A DNA stretch of 64,000 bases from Phragmitibacter flavus (GTDB lineage Bacteria > Verrucomicrobiota > Verrucomicrobiia > Verrucomicrobiales > Verrucomicrobiaceae): assembly GCF_005780165.1 (NCBI RefSeq), contig NZ_VAUV01000003.1, forward strand, positions 248,001-312,000. Direction: 5' to 3'. A model generated the notes under the pieces. It saw nothing but the letters and a program-made list of their open reading frames with translations. It ran no database searches and was not told where the DNA came from. Both the position numbers and the translations under genes were made by a program. Every line of letters begins with the position of its first letter. Position 1 is the stretch's first letter. Of the stretch, positions 42,157 to 55,051 are shown piece by piece.

Positions 42157-43527
42157 TCAACCTTTCACGAGGCCTTCCTGACGCAGGAAGTTCTCCACCC
42201 AGGTGATGTCGTAGTTGCCTTGCTGGAAATCTGAGGTCGTCAGAATTTTGCTTTGTAACGGAATCGTTGTCTTGATGCCTTCAATCTGAAACTCGCTCAA
42301 AGCCCGACGCATGCGCTTGATGGCCGCATCGCGGGTGGCCGCGGTAACGATCAGTTTGGCAATCATGCTGTCGTAATACGGAGGCACCGTGTAACCGGAA
42401 TAAACGTGCGTATCGACCCGCACCCCACGACCGCCAGGAGCATACCAATGGTGGATTTTTCCAGGGCTCGGCTGGAAATTGTTGAACGGATCTTCCGCAT
42501 TGATCCGGCACTCGATGGAGTGGTGGCGCGGCTGGCTCTTCAAAATGTGTTCGGACAAGGGCATGCCCGCGGCAATTTGAATCTGCTCCTTGATCAGGTC
42601 ACAACCATAGACTTCTTCGGTAATGGGATGCTCCACCTGAATCCGGGTGTTCATTTCCATGAAATAGAAATTTTTGCCGTCGTTGTCGACAAGGTATTCG
42701 ATCGTCCCGCAGTTCTCGTAACCGATTTCGCGGCACAATTTCACGGAGGCATCGCCCATCTCTTTGCGCATTGCATCGGAGATCTTCGGCGACGGACATT
42801 CTTCAATGATCTTCTGGTTGCGACGCTGCATCGAGCAATCGCGTTCGCCCAGATGAATGACGTTGCCGTGGCTGTCGGCCACCATTTGGAACTCGATGTG
42901 ATGCGGACGCTCCACGAGCTTTTCCATGTAAACCGATCCATCGCCGAAACACTTCAGCGCTTCCATGCTGGCCTGTTGATAGCTGGAGCGCAGGGTTGCC
43001 TCGTTGAGAACGGGACGCATGCCACGACCACCACCACCGGCGGAGGCCTTGATCATCACTGGCAATCCGATGGCGCGCGCCACTTCCATGGCTTCGTCCT
43101 CGGTTTCGATCACCCCATCGGACCCGGGAGTGATGGGCACTCCGAGCCGCCGTGCAGTAGCGCGTGCGGTGTTTTTGTCGCCCATCATCGAGATCACTTT
43201 TGAGGAAGGCCCGATGAACTTGATCTTGCAACGGTCGCAAATTTCCGCGAACTCGGCTTTCTCACTCAAAAAGCCGTAGCCGGGATGGATGGCGTCGACA
43301 TTGGCGATCTCAGCCGCCGCAATGATGCGCGGGATCTTTAAGTAACTCTCCGTGCTGGGACCAGGCCCGATGCAGATGGCCTGATCGGCGAGCTGGACGT
43401 GCATGGAGTCGACATCCGCTTCAGAATAAACGGCGACGGTTTTGACATCGAGTTCCTTGCAGGCGCGAATGACGCGGAGCGCGATTTCACCACGGTTGGC
43501 GACGAGAACTTTTTTGAACATTGGCAT
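42157..43527 (-). CDS. accC: Acetyl-CoA carboxylase, biotin carboxylase subunit
   Basis: This ATP-grasp enzyme carboxylates the biotin on AccB with bicarbonate and ATP, the first half of the first step of fatty acid synthesis. The 456 residues show [30 protein letters not shown], the Gly-rich lid [31 protein letters not shown] and [18 protein letters not shown]. Start ATGs at 43527 and 43521 are both possible. accB lies upstream on the same strand, 85 bp away across a small hairpin, the classical accB-accC order. Confidence 0.97.
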   Translation of the reverse strand: MPMFKKVLVANRGEIALRVIRACKELDVKTVAVYSEADVDSMHVQLADQAICIGPGPSTESYLKIPRIIAAAEIANVDAIHPGYGFLSEKAEFAEICDRCKIKFIGPSSKVISMMGDKNTARATARRLGVPITPGSDGVIETEDEAMEVARAIGLPVMIKASAGGGGRGMRPVLNEATLRSSYQQASMEALKCFGDGSVYMEKLVERPHHIEFQMVADSHGNVIHLGERDCSMQRRNQKIIEECPSPKISDAMRKEMGDASVKLCREIGYENCGTIEYLVDNDGKNFYFMEMNTRIQVEHPITEEVYGCDLIKEQIQIAAGMPLSEHILKSQPRHHSIECRINAEDPFNNFQPSPGKIHHWYAPGGRGVRVDTHVYSGYTVPPYYDSMIAKLIVTAATRDAAIKRMRRALSEFQIEGIKTTIPLQSKILTTSDFQQGNYDITWVENFLRQEGLVKG

Positions 43528-43579
43528 GAAGATGAAGGACGGGAGACGAAAGAAAAAGCGGCAGTGACACTACTGAAAA

Positions 43580-43593
43580 ACCGGCTTGCCGGT
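43580..43593. repeat. Short palindrome in accB-accC gap
   Basis: ACCGGCTTGCCGGT (43580-43593) is a hairpin with a 6 bp stem and 2-nt loop in the 85 bp accB-accC gap. A close relative, GAACCGGC-CT-GCCGGTTC, lies at 34927-34944. It could lower accC expression by partial termination or mRNA processing, or be a fragment of a dispersed repeat. Confidence 0.45.
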
Positions 43594-43612
43594 CATGGAA
43601 TGACGGTCCCTG

Positions 43613-44149
43613 CTACTTCAGTTCGAACAGCGCCTGGCCGTATTGGACGGGTTTGGCATCGTCCACAAGGATTCGGGCGATGGTTCCGCGCGCCTCGGCT
43701 TTGATTTCGTTCATCACCTTCATGGCTTCGATGATGCAAACCACCGTATTCTCGTCGACCGTGTCACCCACATTGATGAACACTTTTTCTTTCGGTCCGG
43801 GCGAGCGGTAGAAAGTTCCCACCATTGGGGAATTGATGGTTGGTCCGCTGCTGGCTGCTTCAGGGGCTGCGGCTGCCGGAGCGGCTGCCACGGGGGCCGG
43901 AGCCACGGGAGCGGCTGCGATCGGTGCAGCCATCATTGGAGCGGCGGCCATGGCACCCTGGGTGACCGGCATTTTGGAAAGCAGATCTTTCGCCGCTTCG
44001 ACATCGGTGCCGCGACGGAGTTTGATCTTGAACGAGCCGTGCTCGAGGTGGAAAAAAGAAAGGTCGTTCTTGCTCATGAGATCCACGATCTGGCGGATCT
44101 CTTTCAAGTCCAAACCTTGGTCTTCATGCTGGGAATGTTGTTCGTCCAT
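43613..44149 (-). CDS. accB: Biotin carboxyl carrier protein of acetyl-CoA carboxylase
   Basis: This 178-residue carrier begins with a helical domain (LKEIRQIVDLMSKNDLSFFH), followed by an Ala/Pro-rich hinge (about 75-105), then the biotinyl domain. The biotinylated Lys is in IEAMKVMNEI, with HSPMVG-like SPMVGTFYRSPGP and GQALFELK closing the lipoyl-type fold. The ATG at 44149 fits the conserved N-terminus; the upstream frame overlaps the oppA 3' end and is not protein-like. It precedes accC on the same strand. Confidence 0.95.
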   Translation of the reverse strand: MDEQHSQHEDQGLDLKEIRQIVDLMSKNDLSFFHLEHGSFKIKLRRGTDVEAAKDLLSKMPVTQGAMAAAPMMAAPIAAAPVAPAPVAAAPAAAAPEAASSGPTINSPMVGTFYRSPGPKEKVFINVGDTVDENTVVCIIEAMKVMNEIKAEARGTIARILVDDAKPVQYGQALFELK

Positions 44150-44227
44150 GTAGTTGATGTTGAGGAGACAAACATGAAACGAGAATCGCCCGCTTGGCAA
44201 GAAGGAAAGTGTCCTCAGCCAACGTCG

Positions 44228-44253
44228 CGCTCGGGACGAGCCTTCTACTTTTT
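44228..44253. repeat. Single REP-like arm at the oppA 3' end
   Basis: On the minus strand this reads AAAAAGTAGAAGGCTCGTCC and on to CGAGCGC, matching the arm at 3408-3438. The TAG stop codon of the oppA-like gene (44245-44247) is the TAG of the GTAG foot, so the final Lys codons and the stop are supplied by the repeat. The partner arm is absent here. Confidence 0.6.
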
Positions 44254-45834
44254 CTTCCACCGCATGGCCCGAAACGGATGGTTGTCGATCATGTTCGCCC
44301 GCACGCCCTCCAAATTTTCCCGGTAAAACTGCACGCCCACGTAATGATAAACCGGAATGATGGGCGGATCGGTGCTGACCAAAAGCTTCTCCGCCTCATT
44401 AAAAATGGCATGCCGACGTCCGATGTCCGCCTCGCGCATCGCCGCAGGAATCAACTCGTCATAACGCGAATTGGTCCAACCCGTGCGATTGTTGCCGTTG
44501 CCTGTGGTGAACATCTCAATGAAAGTGTTCGGATCATTGTAATCCCCCACCCAGCTGGAGCGGCACATGTCAAAAGACAGCTCGCGCATCGAAGCAAGCC
44601 AGATTTTTTGCTCCTGTTTGACCAGATTGACCGTGATGCCCAGATTCTCCCGCCACATGGCCTGCAGCTCGACGGCAATGTTCCGCTCAATGGTCTGCGG
44701 GAGATGCAGATACTCGATCCGCGGAAAACCTTTGCCGCCGGGAAAGCCCGCTTCAGCCAGCAATTCGCGGGCTCGCTTCGGATCGAAATCCAACCCAGTC
44801 GGGGGTTGATAATCTTTGCCCGCACCGGGGGGCACGAGGGAGAAAGCGGTGTTTTCACCCAACTGGGTGATCTTTTCGACGATGCGTTTTTTATCCACGC
44901 TTAGTGCAAGTGCCTGGCGCACCCGGGCATCCGTGAAAGGGGCTTTGGTCACGTTGAAGCGGATGAACCAGGTGCCGAGGAACGGTCCGGTGTGGAAATA
45001 AGGCTGCTCTTTCAACTTCGGGATGATCGATGGATGCAGCATCCCTTTGTCCATCAACAAGTCTGCCTGCTCCGTCATGAAATAGTTCAATGCGGTGTTC
45101 GCGTCTGAGATCGGCAGCACGTCCACCACTTCCATGCCGACGTTGGCCCGGTCCCAATAATCCGGGCTTCTGGTGAGACGAATGAAGTCATCAATGCGCC
45201 AGTCCTTGATGCGATAAGGCCCGTTGGTGACGATCGAGTCCGGCTTGATCCACCCACCGCCAAATTTTTCCACCGTCGGCACATGCACCGGGGCCAGCGT
45301 GAGAAAGGCGGTGAGGTCAATCCAATACGGAATCGGATTCTCCAGCGTCGTTTCCAAAGTCCGATCGTCCAGTGCTTTGACCCCGACCTGGGCGAAATCG
45401 GAGATCGTCCCTTCATGAAACGCCTTGGCATTAAGCAAAGGGTAAAGCTGTGACGCATAATCGGAAGCCGTCGCCGGGGTGAGCACCCGCTGCCACGAAC
45501 GCACGAAATCATGAGCCGTCAGCGCCTCGCCATTGCTCCATTTCAATCCAGCCCGCAGGTGGAAGGTGTAACGTTTTTTGTCCTCGCTGACCTCCCAACG
45601 TTCTGCACAACCCGGTTCTGCTTTTCCATCGGCGGTTCCCCGACAAAGCCCCTCGAACAAGGCTTCACTCACCCGCATGCTGACCTGATCCGTGACCAGG
45701 GCGGGATCGAGCGTTTCGACCTCGGCGCTGTTCACGAACACGAGATCCGCACGCTCCCGCAGCTCGCCGCAGCAGGCAAGCATCAGGGCAGCGAGGCCGA
45801 GGCACAAAAAAGGGATGCGGTGTAAATCTCGCAT
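44245..45834 (-). CDS. Oligopeptide ABC transporter substrate-binding lipoprotein (OppA family)
   Basis: This 529-residue SBP family 5 protein has a lipoprotein signal ending in LMLACCGE. Family motifs include ETLDPALVTDQVSMRVSEAL, GLKWSNGEALTAHDFVRSWQ, YPLLNAKAFHEG, and the C-terminal lobe KAPFTDARVRQALALSVDKK with SWVGDYNDPNTFIEMF. It would bind peptides at the outer face of the inner membrane for import. The permease and ATPase genes are not in the window. Its stop is embedded in a REP-like repeat and its start codon is in a perfect hairpin (45811-45838). Confidence 0.92.
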   Translation of the reverse strand: MRDLHRIPFLCLGLAALMLACCGELRERADLVFVNSAEVETLDPALVTDQVSMRVSEALFEGLCRGTADGKAEPGCAERWEVSEDKKRYTFHLRAGLKWSNGEALTAHDFVRSWQRVLTPATASDYASQLYPLLNAKAFHEGTISDFAQVGVKALDDRTLETTLENPIPYWIDLTAFLTLAPVHVPTVEKFGGGWIKPDSIVTNGPYRIKDWRIDDFIRLTRSPDYWDRANVGMEVVDVLPISDANTALNYFMTEQADLLMDKGMLHPSIIPKLKEQPYFHTGPFLGTWFIRFNVTKAPFTDARVRQALALSVDKKRIVEKITQLGENTAFSLVPPGAGKDYQPPTGLDFDPKRARELLAEAGFPGGKGFPRIEYLHLPQTIERNIAVELQAMWRENLGITVNLVKQEQKIWLASMRELSFDMCRSSWVGDYNDPNTFIEMFTTGNGNNRTGWTNSRYDELIPAAMREADIGRRHAIFNEAEKLLVSTDPPIIPVYHYVGVQFYRENLEGVRANMIDNHPFRAMRWKKK

Positions 45835-45838
45835 CCCT
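45811..45838 (-). promoter_or_regulatory. Perfect hairpin enclosing the oppA start codon
   Basis: AGGGATGCG and CGCATCCCT (9 bp, no mismatch) pair across a 10-nt loop. On the mRNA the first arm is AGGG-ATG-CG, so the ATG and the preceding purines are in the stem. This could hold back translation initiation. Such a structure may be coincidental, but a 9 bp perfect stem at the start codon is uncommon. Confidence 0.45.
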
Positions 45839-45874
45839 TAAGATAATGTCGCGATAACGGCGTCGCGCGAATTT

Positions 45875-46477
45875 TTAATTCGCAGCGGGGGCAGGAGCCG
45901 GAGTCGGCGTGGGCTCAGCGGCAGGAGCAGGTGCTGGTTCCACAGGAGCTGGTGCCTCAGCCGCTGGAGCTGGAGTGGGTGCGGGAGTTGCAGCAGGTGC
46001 TGGCTCAGGCGCAGGTGTCGGAGCAGGAGCCGCAGGAGCAGGTGTTTCAGCAGCAGGCTGAGGAGCTGCGGCGGGCGCTGGGACCGGTGTTTCGGTTGGA
46101 GGAACAGGTGCGGTGGCAGCTGGGACAGCCTCAGGGGCAGGAGAAGCCTCGGTAGCCGGAATCGCCACTTCCGCAGGAGCGGTTGCGGCTGGTTTGATGT
46201 CGGATTCATCAACGAGAGGCTTCAAGTCCTGGTCGCCACTGCGATGAGCCATCAAAACGGCGACCGCAAAAGTGAGGATAAAAAGCATAATGCCCAGCCA
46301 GGTGGTGCCTTTTTGCAAAACGTTGGTCGTCTGGGCACCAAACATCTGATCGGTCATGCCGCCGCCGAAAGCTGCTCCAAGTCCTTCCTGGCGAGGACGT
46401 TGCATCAAAACGATAAGGATGAGGAGGGCGCAGACAATGCCTTCCAGCACCATGAGAAATCCGATTAAAATGTCCAT
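45875..46477 (-). CDS. secG: Protein translocase subunit SecG with Pro/Ala-rich tail
   Basis: The first 80 residues are SecG: two membrane helices (FLMVLEGIVCALLILIVLMQ and GIMLFILTFAVAVLMA), with the conserved RPRQEGLGAAFGGGMTDQMFG loop between them, split here as QRPRQEGLGAAFGGGM and TDQMFGAQTTNVLQKGT. SecG aids SecYEG in export. Normal SecG is 75-110 residues; this one has about 110 more, a tail almost only of Pro, Ala, Thr and Glu (about 92-200). It lies 40 bp after the oppA start region on the same strand. Confidence 0.9.
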   Translation of the reverse strand: MDILIGFLMVLEGIVCALLILIVLMQRPRQEGLGAAFGGGMTDQMFGAQTTNVLQKGTTWLGIMLFILTFAVAVLMAHRSGDQDLKPLVDESDIKPAATAPAEVAIPATEASPAPEAVPAATAPVPPTETPVPAPAAAPQPAAETPAPAAPAPTPAPEPAPAATPAPTPAPAAEAPAPVEPAPAPAAEPTPTPAPAPAAN

Positions 46478-46563
46478 AAGGGGTGGTGACTATGGCACAG
46501 ATGTCTTCCCACACAAGGAAAAGATGCGTGCGCTTTCGGAGGCAACCGCCTGGCTGCTCCCTT

Positions 46564-47634
46564 TCAATCAAAAGCCAGTTTCATTTTGACCCAGCGATGA
46601 TCTGAACCCAGTGCAGGGCCGACCTCGTAGGACATCACGTTCGCTTGGTCCGATACCAAAAAATGATCAAGAGGAATTCCCAGCACCGGAAGGATGGGGT
46701 TGAAAGGCAATCGGGGACCCCAGGTCGGCATGCATCCGAACCCTTGAGCCGCATGGCGCAAATTTGTCGTCTCCACAATTCTGCGAAAGGTCGGCGAAAA
46801 CGGTGTGGTGTTGAAGTCTCCCGCCAGTATGGATACGTCGGCGGCCGGATCGGCCAACAATCCCTTCTGGTAGAGTGCCGCCTGCGCTTTTTGCTGCCAT
46901 CTTTTGGTGCGATTGACCGGAGTGGGCGGATGAATGGCTCCAATCCGGATTCGCTTCCCGTTAATCAATAGGGTGGCCACCATCAATTCGTTGTCCCCCC
47001 AGGATTCTGACTTCGGTTTTCCTTCGGGCACCCTCGCTTTCCCAGCGGTTTCATTGGACGCCACCACATGCTCGAAATCCAGCAGGACAATTTCCGTTTT
47101 CTCCATGGGATGTTTGCTGAGCAACCAGTTGCCGTAGGGCGTCGCTGCCAGTTGGTGCGGATAGCGGTCCGCCAGCGGCTTCAATAGTTGCGCCCATTCA
47201 TCGGTGACCTCCGTCAGGAAAAGCACGTCGAGATCCTCTTTTAAGAGCGCAGCCAACACTTTTTCAGGAGTCCGGTTCTTTCGGTAGACGTTAAAGACCA
47301 TCATGGTGGCTGTCTGCGCGTCTGCACTCACCAACGGCTGCGAAACAGGGATGGAATATCGGGCCATCGGCCATGCGAATCCTGCCGCCAGACAGGATGC
47401 AAGGGCCGCGCGCTTCCAGCGTTTTTGGAAGGCAAAGTAGGCCCCCAGCATCGCCGCCGCCAAGGCTTCCTGAAGCACCAAATGGGTGAACTTTTCAAAT
47501 TGGCCAACCCATTCCGCCCAGGGGGTTGCTAGCGCAGCAAGCGTCAGCAGTCCCAGGCCAACACAGGCAAGGAGATGCAGAACGCGGGGGAGGTGGCCGA
47601 TCCATTGAGGCCGTTGCTTAAGGGGGTTTTTCAC
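46564..47634 (-). CDS. Endonuclease/exonuclease/phosphatase family membrane protein
   Basis: This 356-residue protein has three N-terminal membrane helices (about 16-105) followed by an EEP-fold domain. It carries MMVFNVYRKNRTPEKVLAAL, VLFLTEVTDEWAQLLKPL, GNWLLSKHP, IRIGAIHPPTP, AGDFNTTPFSP and GIPLDHFLVS...GSDHRWVKMKL. The conserved Glu, Asp-Asn pair and C-terminal Asp-His supply the metal site. The start is a GTG at 47634. Such proteins hydrolyse phosphodiesters of unknown substrates on the outside of the membrane. It is next to metH, on the same strand. Confidence 0.87.
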   Translation of the reverse strand: MKNPLKQRPQWIGHLPRVLHLLACVGLGLLTLAALATPWAEWVGQFEKFTHLVLQEALAAAMLGAYFAFQKRWKRAALASCLAAGFAWPMARYSIPVSQPLVSADAQTATMMVFNVYRKNRTPEKVLAALLKEDLDVLFLTEVTDEWAQLLKPLADRYPHQLAATPYGNWLLSKHPMEKTEIVLLDFEHVVASNETAGKARVPEGKPKSESWGDNELMVATLLINGKRIRIGAIHPPTPVNRTKRWQQKAQAALYQKGLLADPAADVSILAGDFNTTPFSPTFRRIVETTNLRHAAQGFGCMPTWGPRLPFNPILPVLGIPLDHFLVSDQANVMSYEVGPALGSDHRWVKMKLAFD

Positions 47635-47654
47635 AGGTCTAACTCATGCAAGCA

Positions 47655-52484
<4,830 letters not shown>

Positions 52485-52500
52485 GGAGATCGTCAATTTA

Positions 52501-52549
52501 GCAAACGCTTTACGGGATTCAAGCGTTGCATGAACACATCATGATGTGT
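52501..52549 (-). promoter_or_regulatory. Palindromes in the metH leader
   Basis: The 187 bp gap upstream of metH has a perfect 16 bp palindrome ACACATCATGATGTGT (52534-52549). Nearer the start is a hairpin GCAAACGCTT and AAGCGTTGC (52501-52510 and 52521-52529), with one extra base and a 10-nt loop. The first is a typical dimeric-repressor site, the second could act on translation. No known SAM, SAH or cobalamin riboswitch motif was recognised here. Confidence 0.5.
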
Positions 52550-52671
52550 CGATGGGTAAGATAGACAAGCGGAATCGCTGTCAACGATGGTCCGGCGGGT
52601 AAAAGAGATTCGAATTGCCTGATAGGGACGAATTCGGATAGAATCGACCATTATTTGCTTTTGGTCTGTTT

Positions 52672-53523
52672 ATGGAGTCCTTGATATCAAGAAACAAATT
52701 CGCTGGGATGGCGCGTGGGGCGTGCGCGGCGGCATTGATGCTTGGTGGGGCGACGTCGACTTTGTTGGGATCGACCGTTTTGGTGGACTTTAGTGATGCG
52801 TTGGGTTCTGGGGGGCCGGGGGGAACGTGGAATACCGTGGCGACGCCTGCGGCGATAACGGCTGGGGTTGGGTTGCTGGATGTTGGGGGGGTTGCTACAG
52901 GCATTTCGGTGAGTCGGACGGCGGGGAATTTGATTGAAAGCAGCAATACGGGGCCGCTGGTTTTTGTGCACGATTCGGGTGTTTATGCGGGTCTTCCTGC
53001 CTGGGCGGCGTCGACATCGAACAATCTGGCGGCGGGCGATATTTTTTATACGGACAATGGAACGGTTCAGGGGACGGCGACGTTGACGTTTACGGGTTTG
53101 ACGGTTGGGAATGTGTTGAGCATGGATATTTTGTCGTCGAGGAATGCGGCTTCGGCGAGTGGTGGGTTTTTTGAATATTCTTTGGATGGGGGAACGACAT
53201 GGGCGGGATTTTCGGTGCTGGACGCGAATGGGGTGCTGGAGACGGACAATGGCTGGGGACTTGGGGTGACCACCGTTCAGGGAGGAAAGTCATTCAATTC
53301 ATTTACAGATGGATTTAGTGAACACCGTTATCTGAATGTTGCGGGTGTGGTGTTGACGGGAACGACGCTGCAATTGCGGTTGTGGGACGCAAACTTAACG
53401 AGTGGGCATTTTACGGCGTTGAATGCGCTTCGGCTGGAAGTGGGTGCTGTGCCGGAACCGGGTATCGGCTTTTTGCTGCTAGGGGCGCTTGGGGGAATGT
53501 TGTTGAAGCGGCGGCGCTGCTAG
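52672..53523 (+). CDS. PEP-CTERM sorting-domain secreted protein
   Basis: This 283-residue protein has a signal-like N-terminus (GMARGACAAALMLGGATSTL) and a beta-rich passenger full of Gly, Thr, Ser and Asn (TVLVDFSDALGSGGPGGTWN, TLTFTGLTVGNVLSMDILSS). The C-terminal tripartite signal is VPEPGIGFLLLGALGGMLLK then RRRC: PEP motif, helix, basic tail. EpsH/XrtA-type exosortases process such proteins for surface release. It ends exactly where the convergent CorA-like gene ends (adjacent stops). The function of the passenger is unknown. Confidence 0.85.
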   Translation: MESLISRNKFAGMARGACAAALMLGGATSTLLGSTVLVDFSDALGSGGPGGTWNTVATPAAITAGVGLLDVGGVATGISVSRTAGNLIESSNTGPLVFVHDSGVYAGLPAWAASTSNNLAAGDIFYTDNGTVQGTATLTFTGLTVGNVLSMDILSSRNAASASGGFFEYSLDGGTTWAGFSVLDANGVLETDNGWGLGVTTVQGGKSFNSFTDGFSEHRYLNVAGVVLTGTTLQLRLWDANLTSGHFTALNALRLEVGAVPEPGIGFLLLGALGGMLLKRRRC

Positions 53524-54270
53524 TCAGACCTTGCGCTGGTTGACGAGCAGGGTGACGACCACACCGAGGGCAACGCCGACCATGAGGATGAGGGTGAAGT
53601 TGGTCGGGGTGTCGGCAAGTCCACTTCTGATTTCCATACCGAAAATGCTGGCGATGGCGGTGATGGGAAGAAACAGGGCGGCGATGATGTTGAGTCGGTG
53701 GGCGGTGCCGGCCATCTTGTGGGCGGCTTCGGATTGCGCTTCGGACTGGCGGGCCACGGTGAAGTTGAGGCCGAATTGCGCGTCCTGGAGGAGAAGATCA
53801 GCGGAGCGTTCGATGGCGGCGGCCTGGTCACGCAGGGTGATGAGATCGCGGTCGGTTTTGACCAGTTCCCTCGCTTGCTGAAGGGCGCGATGGAGACCAC
53901 GTGAGGCGCGCAGGATGGGGGCGAGTTCTTCTAAGAGCGAATGGAAATCTTGGGCACGGCTGGCTTTGCCTTCGAGTGATTCGAGTTCAAGGACCTTCTT
54001 TTCGTAAGTTTCGAGCAATTCCAGCAGGGAGGTCAGTCCTCCGCGACCTTCGGTGCAGCGCCATTCCCCTGTGGGGCTGCGCCAAAAAAAGGCGGGCGTG
54101 CGTTCGTGTTGGTCGGGGAGCGGGGGTTTGTGGAGGATCAGAAGCAGGTGGCTTTCTTCAAAAATGGCGCGTTGGGGACCGGCGTCGCGGCCGAGACGGG
54201 CGCGGATGGCTTCGGGCAGGGCCCACATTTTGGGGACAGGGCTGCTCTCGGGTTTGGTGGGTCCGGTCAT
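53524..54270 (-). CDS. CorA-like divalent-cation channel, GME variant
   Basis: This 248-residue protein has a cytosolic helical domain (LLELLETYEKKVLELESLEG and ALQQARELVKTDRDLITLRD) and two C-terminal membrane helices (LNIIAALFLPITAIASIFGM and FTLILMVGVALGVVVTLLV). It fits the CorA/ZntB superfamily of Mg2+, Co2+ or Zn2+ transporters, though shorter than usual (about 320). The selectivity signature GMN reads GME (Gly211-Met212-Glu213). The ATG at 54270 is chosen because the upstream frame runs through a repeat element. Confidence 0.8.
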   Translation of the reverse strand: MTGPTKPESSPVPKMWALPEAIRARLGRDAGPQRAIFEESHLLLILHKPPLPDQHERTPAFFWRSPTGEWRCTEGRGGLTSLLELLETYEKKVLELESLEGKASRAQDFHSLLEELAPILRASRGLHRALQQARELVKTDRDLITLRDQAAAIERSADLLLQDAQFGLNFTVARQSEAQSEAAHKMAGTAHRLNIIAALFLPITAIASIFGMEIRSGLADTPTNFTLILMVGVALGVVVTLLVNQRKV

Positions 54271-54312
54271 GGGACGAGGGTGAAGGGTCAGTGGTTTGCG
54301 GTCAAGGAAAAC

Positions 54313-54533
54313 TCGTCCTCGTCCTCGTTCTCCTAATCGTCCTCGATTTTCACGGATGATGGGCTCCATGGGGATCGAGTTTACCGTGGATTGGCAACCT
54401 TGAGGGCTGCGTTACGTTTGGTGGGGAGTAAGAGGAGAAGGGCTGCAGCTACCCGCTGTGGTTGATTGATAACTTTGTGGGTTGGTGTTGGCGCTGTTTT
54501 CGAGGACGAGTAGGAGAACGAGGACGAGGACGA
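54313..54533. repeat. Inverted 34-nt repeat flanking the corA/grx gap
   Basis: The gap 54271-54605 has no gene. Arms of 34 nt lie at 54313-54346 (TCGTCCTCGTCCTCGTTCTC and onward) and, inverted, at 54500-54533 (TCGAGGACGAGTAGGAGAAC and onward), differing at one central base. The arms are pyrimidine- or purine-biased with an internal TCGTCC repetition. They enclose 153 bp. It could be a degenerate mobile element or a repeat of this genome family. Confidence 0.6.
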
Positions 54534-54605
54534 TTGAAGGCCTTCAGCCTCAGGTCTTGCGTTTGTGGACTCTGCACGGTATGCTGATACGTAACCCTTA
54601 TTGCC

Positions 54606-54971
54606 ATGGCTGAATCACCCAAAATCACTGCTTACCTGAAAACCTTCTGCGGCTGGAGCGAAGGCGTTCGTGCGATTTTTCGCAAATACGACCTCCCCTA
54701 TGAAGAAAAGGACATCATCAAAAATCCGGCGTTTCGCTGGGAGATGGAACAGCGCAGCGGCCAGCCCTTGAGTCCTTGTGTGGAAATCAATGGCACGATG
54801 TTGGCCGACATCAGTGGTGAGGAAGTGGAGCGCTGGATGATTGAAAACCGCGTTCTCGAAGGCAGCGACAAGGAGGCGGATGCCCCCATCAATTCCTCCT
54901 GCACCGACGAACAGCATGAAGCGATGGCGCGTCAGGTTATGCCAGTGGGCAACATCAAGTTCATCGCCTGA
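54606..54971 (+). CDS. Glutaredoxin-like protein with CGWS site
   Basis: This 121-residue thioredoxin-fold protein has the active-site motif TFCGWSEG (Cys15, single thiol) near the N-terminus, then YDLPYEEKDIIKNPAFRWEM and QRSGQPLSPCVEINGTML. CGFS/CGWS monothiol glutaredoxins carry Fe-S clusters rather than perform dithiol exchange. A C-terminal extension (DAPINSSCTDEQHEAMARQ) adds one more Cys. The ATG at 54606 has no strong Shine-Dalgarno. Confidence 0.85.
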   Translation: MAESPKITAYLKTFCGWSEGVRAIFRKYDLPYEEKDIIKNPAFRWEMEQRSGQPLSPCVEINGTMLADISGEEVERWMIENRVLEGSDKEADAPINSSCTDEQHEAMARQVMPVGNIKFIA

Positions 54972-55051
54972 GCTTTTTGAGCGACAATTTTTGCAGGTGA
55001 GCTGACTGGTCCGAATCGGAATCGGACTTGCAGCTCACCTATTTTTTTGCC

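Noticed and set aside
52497-52671. Cobalamin or SAM riboswitch upstream of metH
   Set aside because: No B12-box or SAM-aptamer core could be matched by eye; only palindromes were seen.
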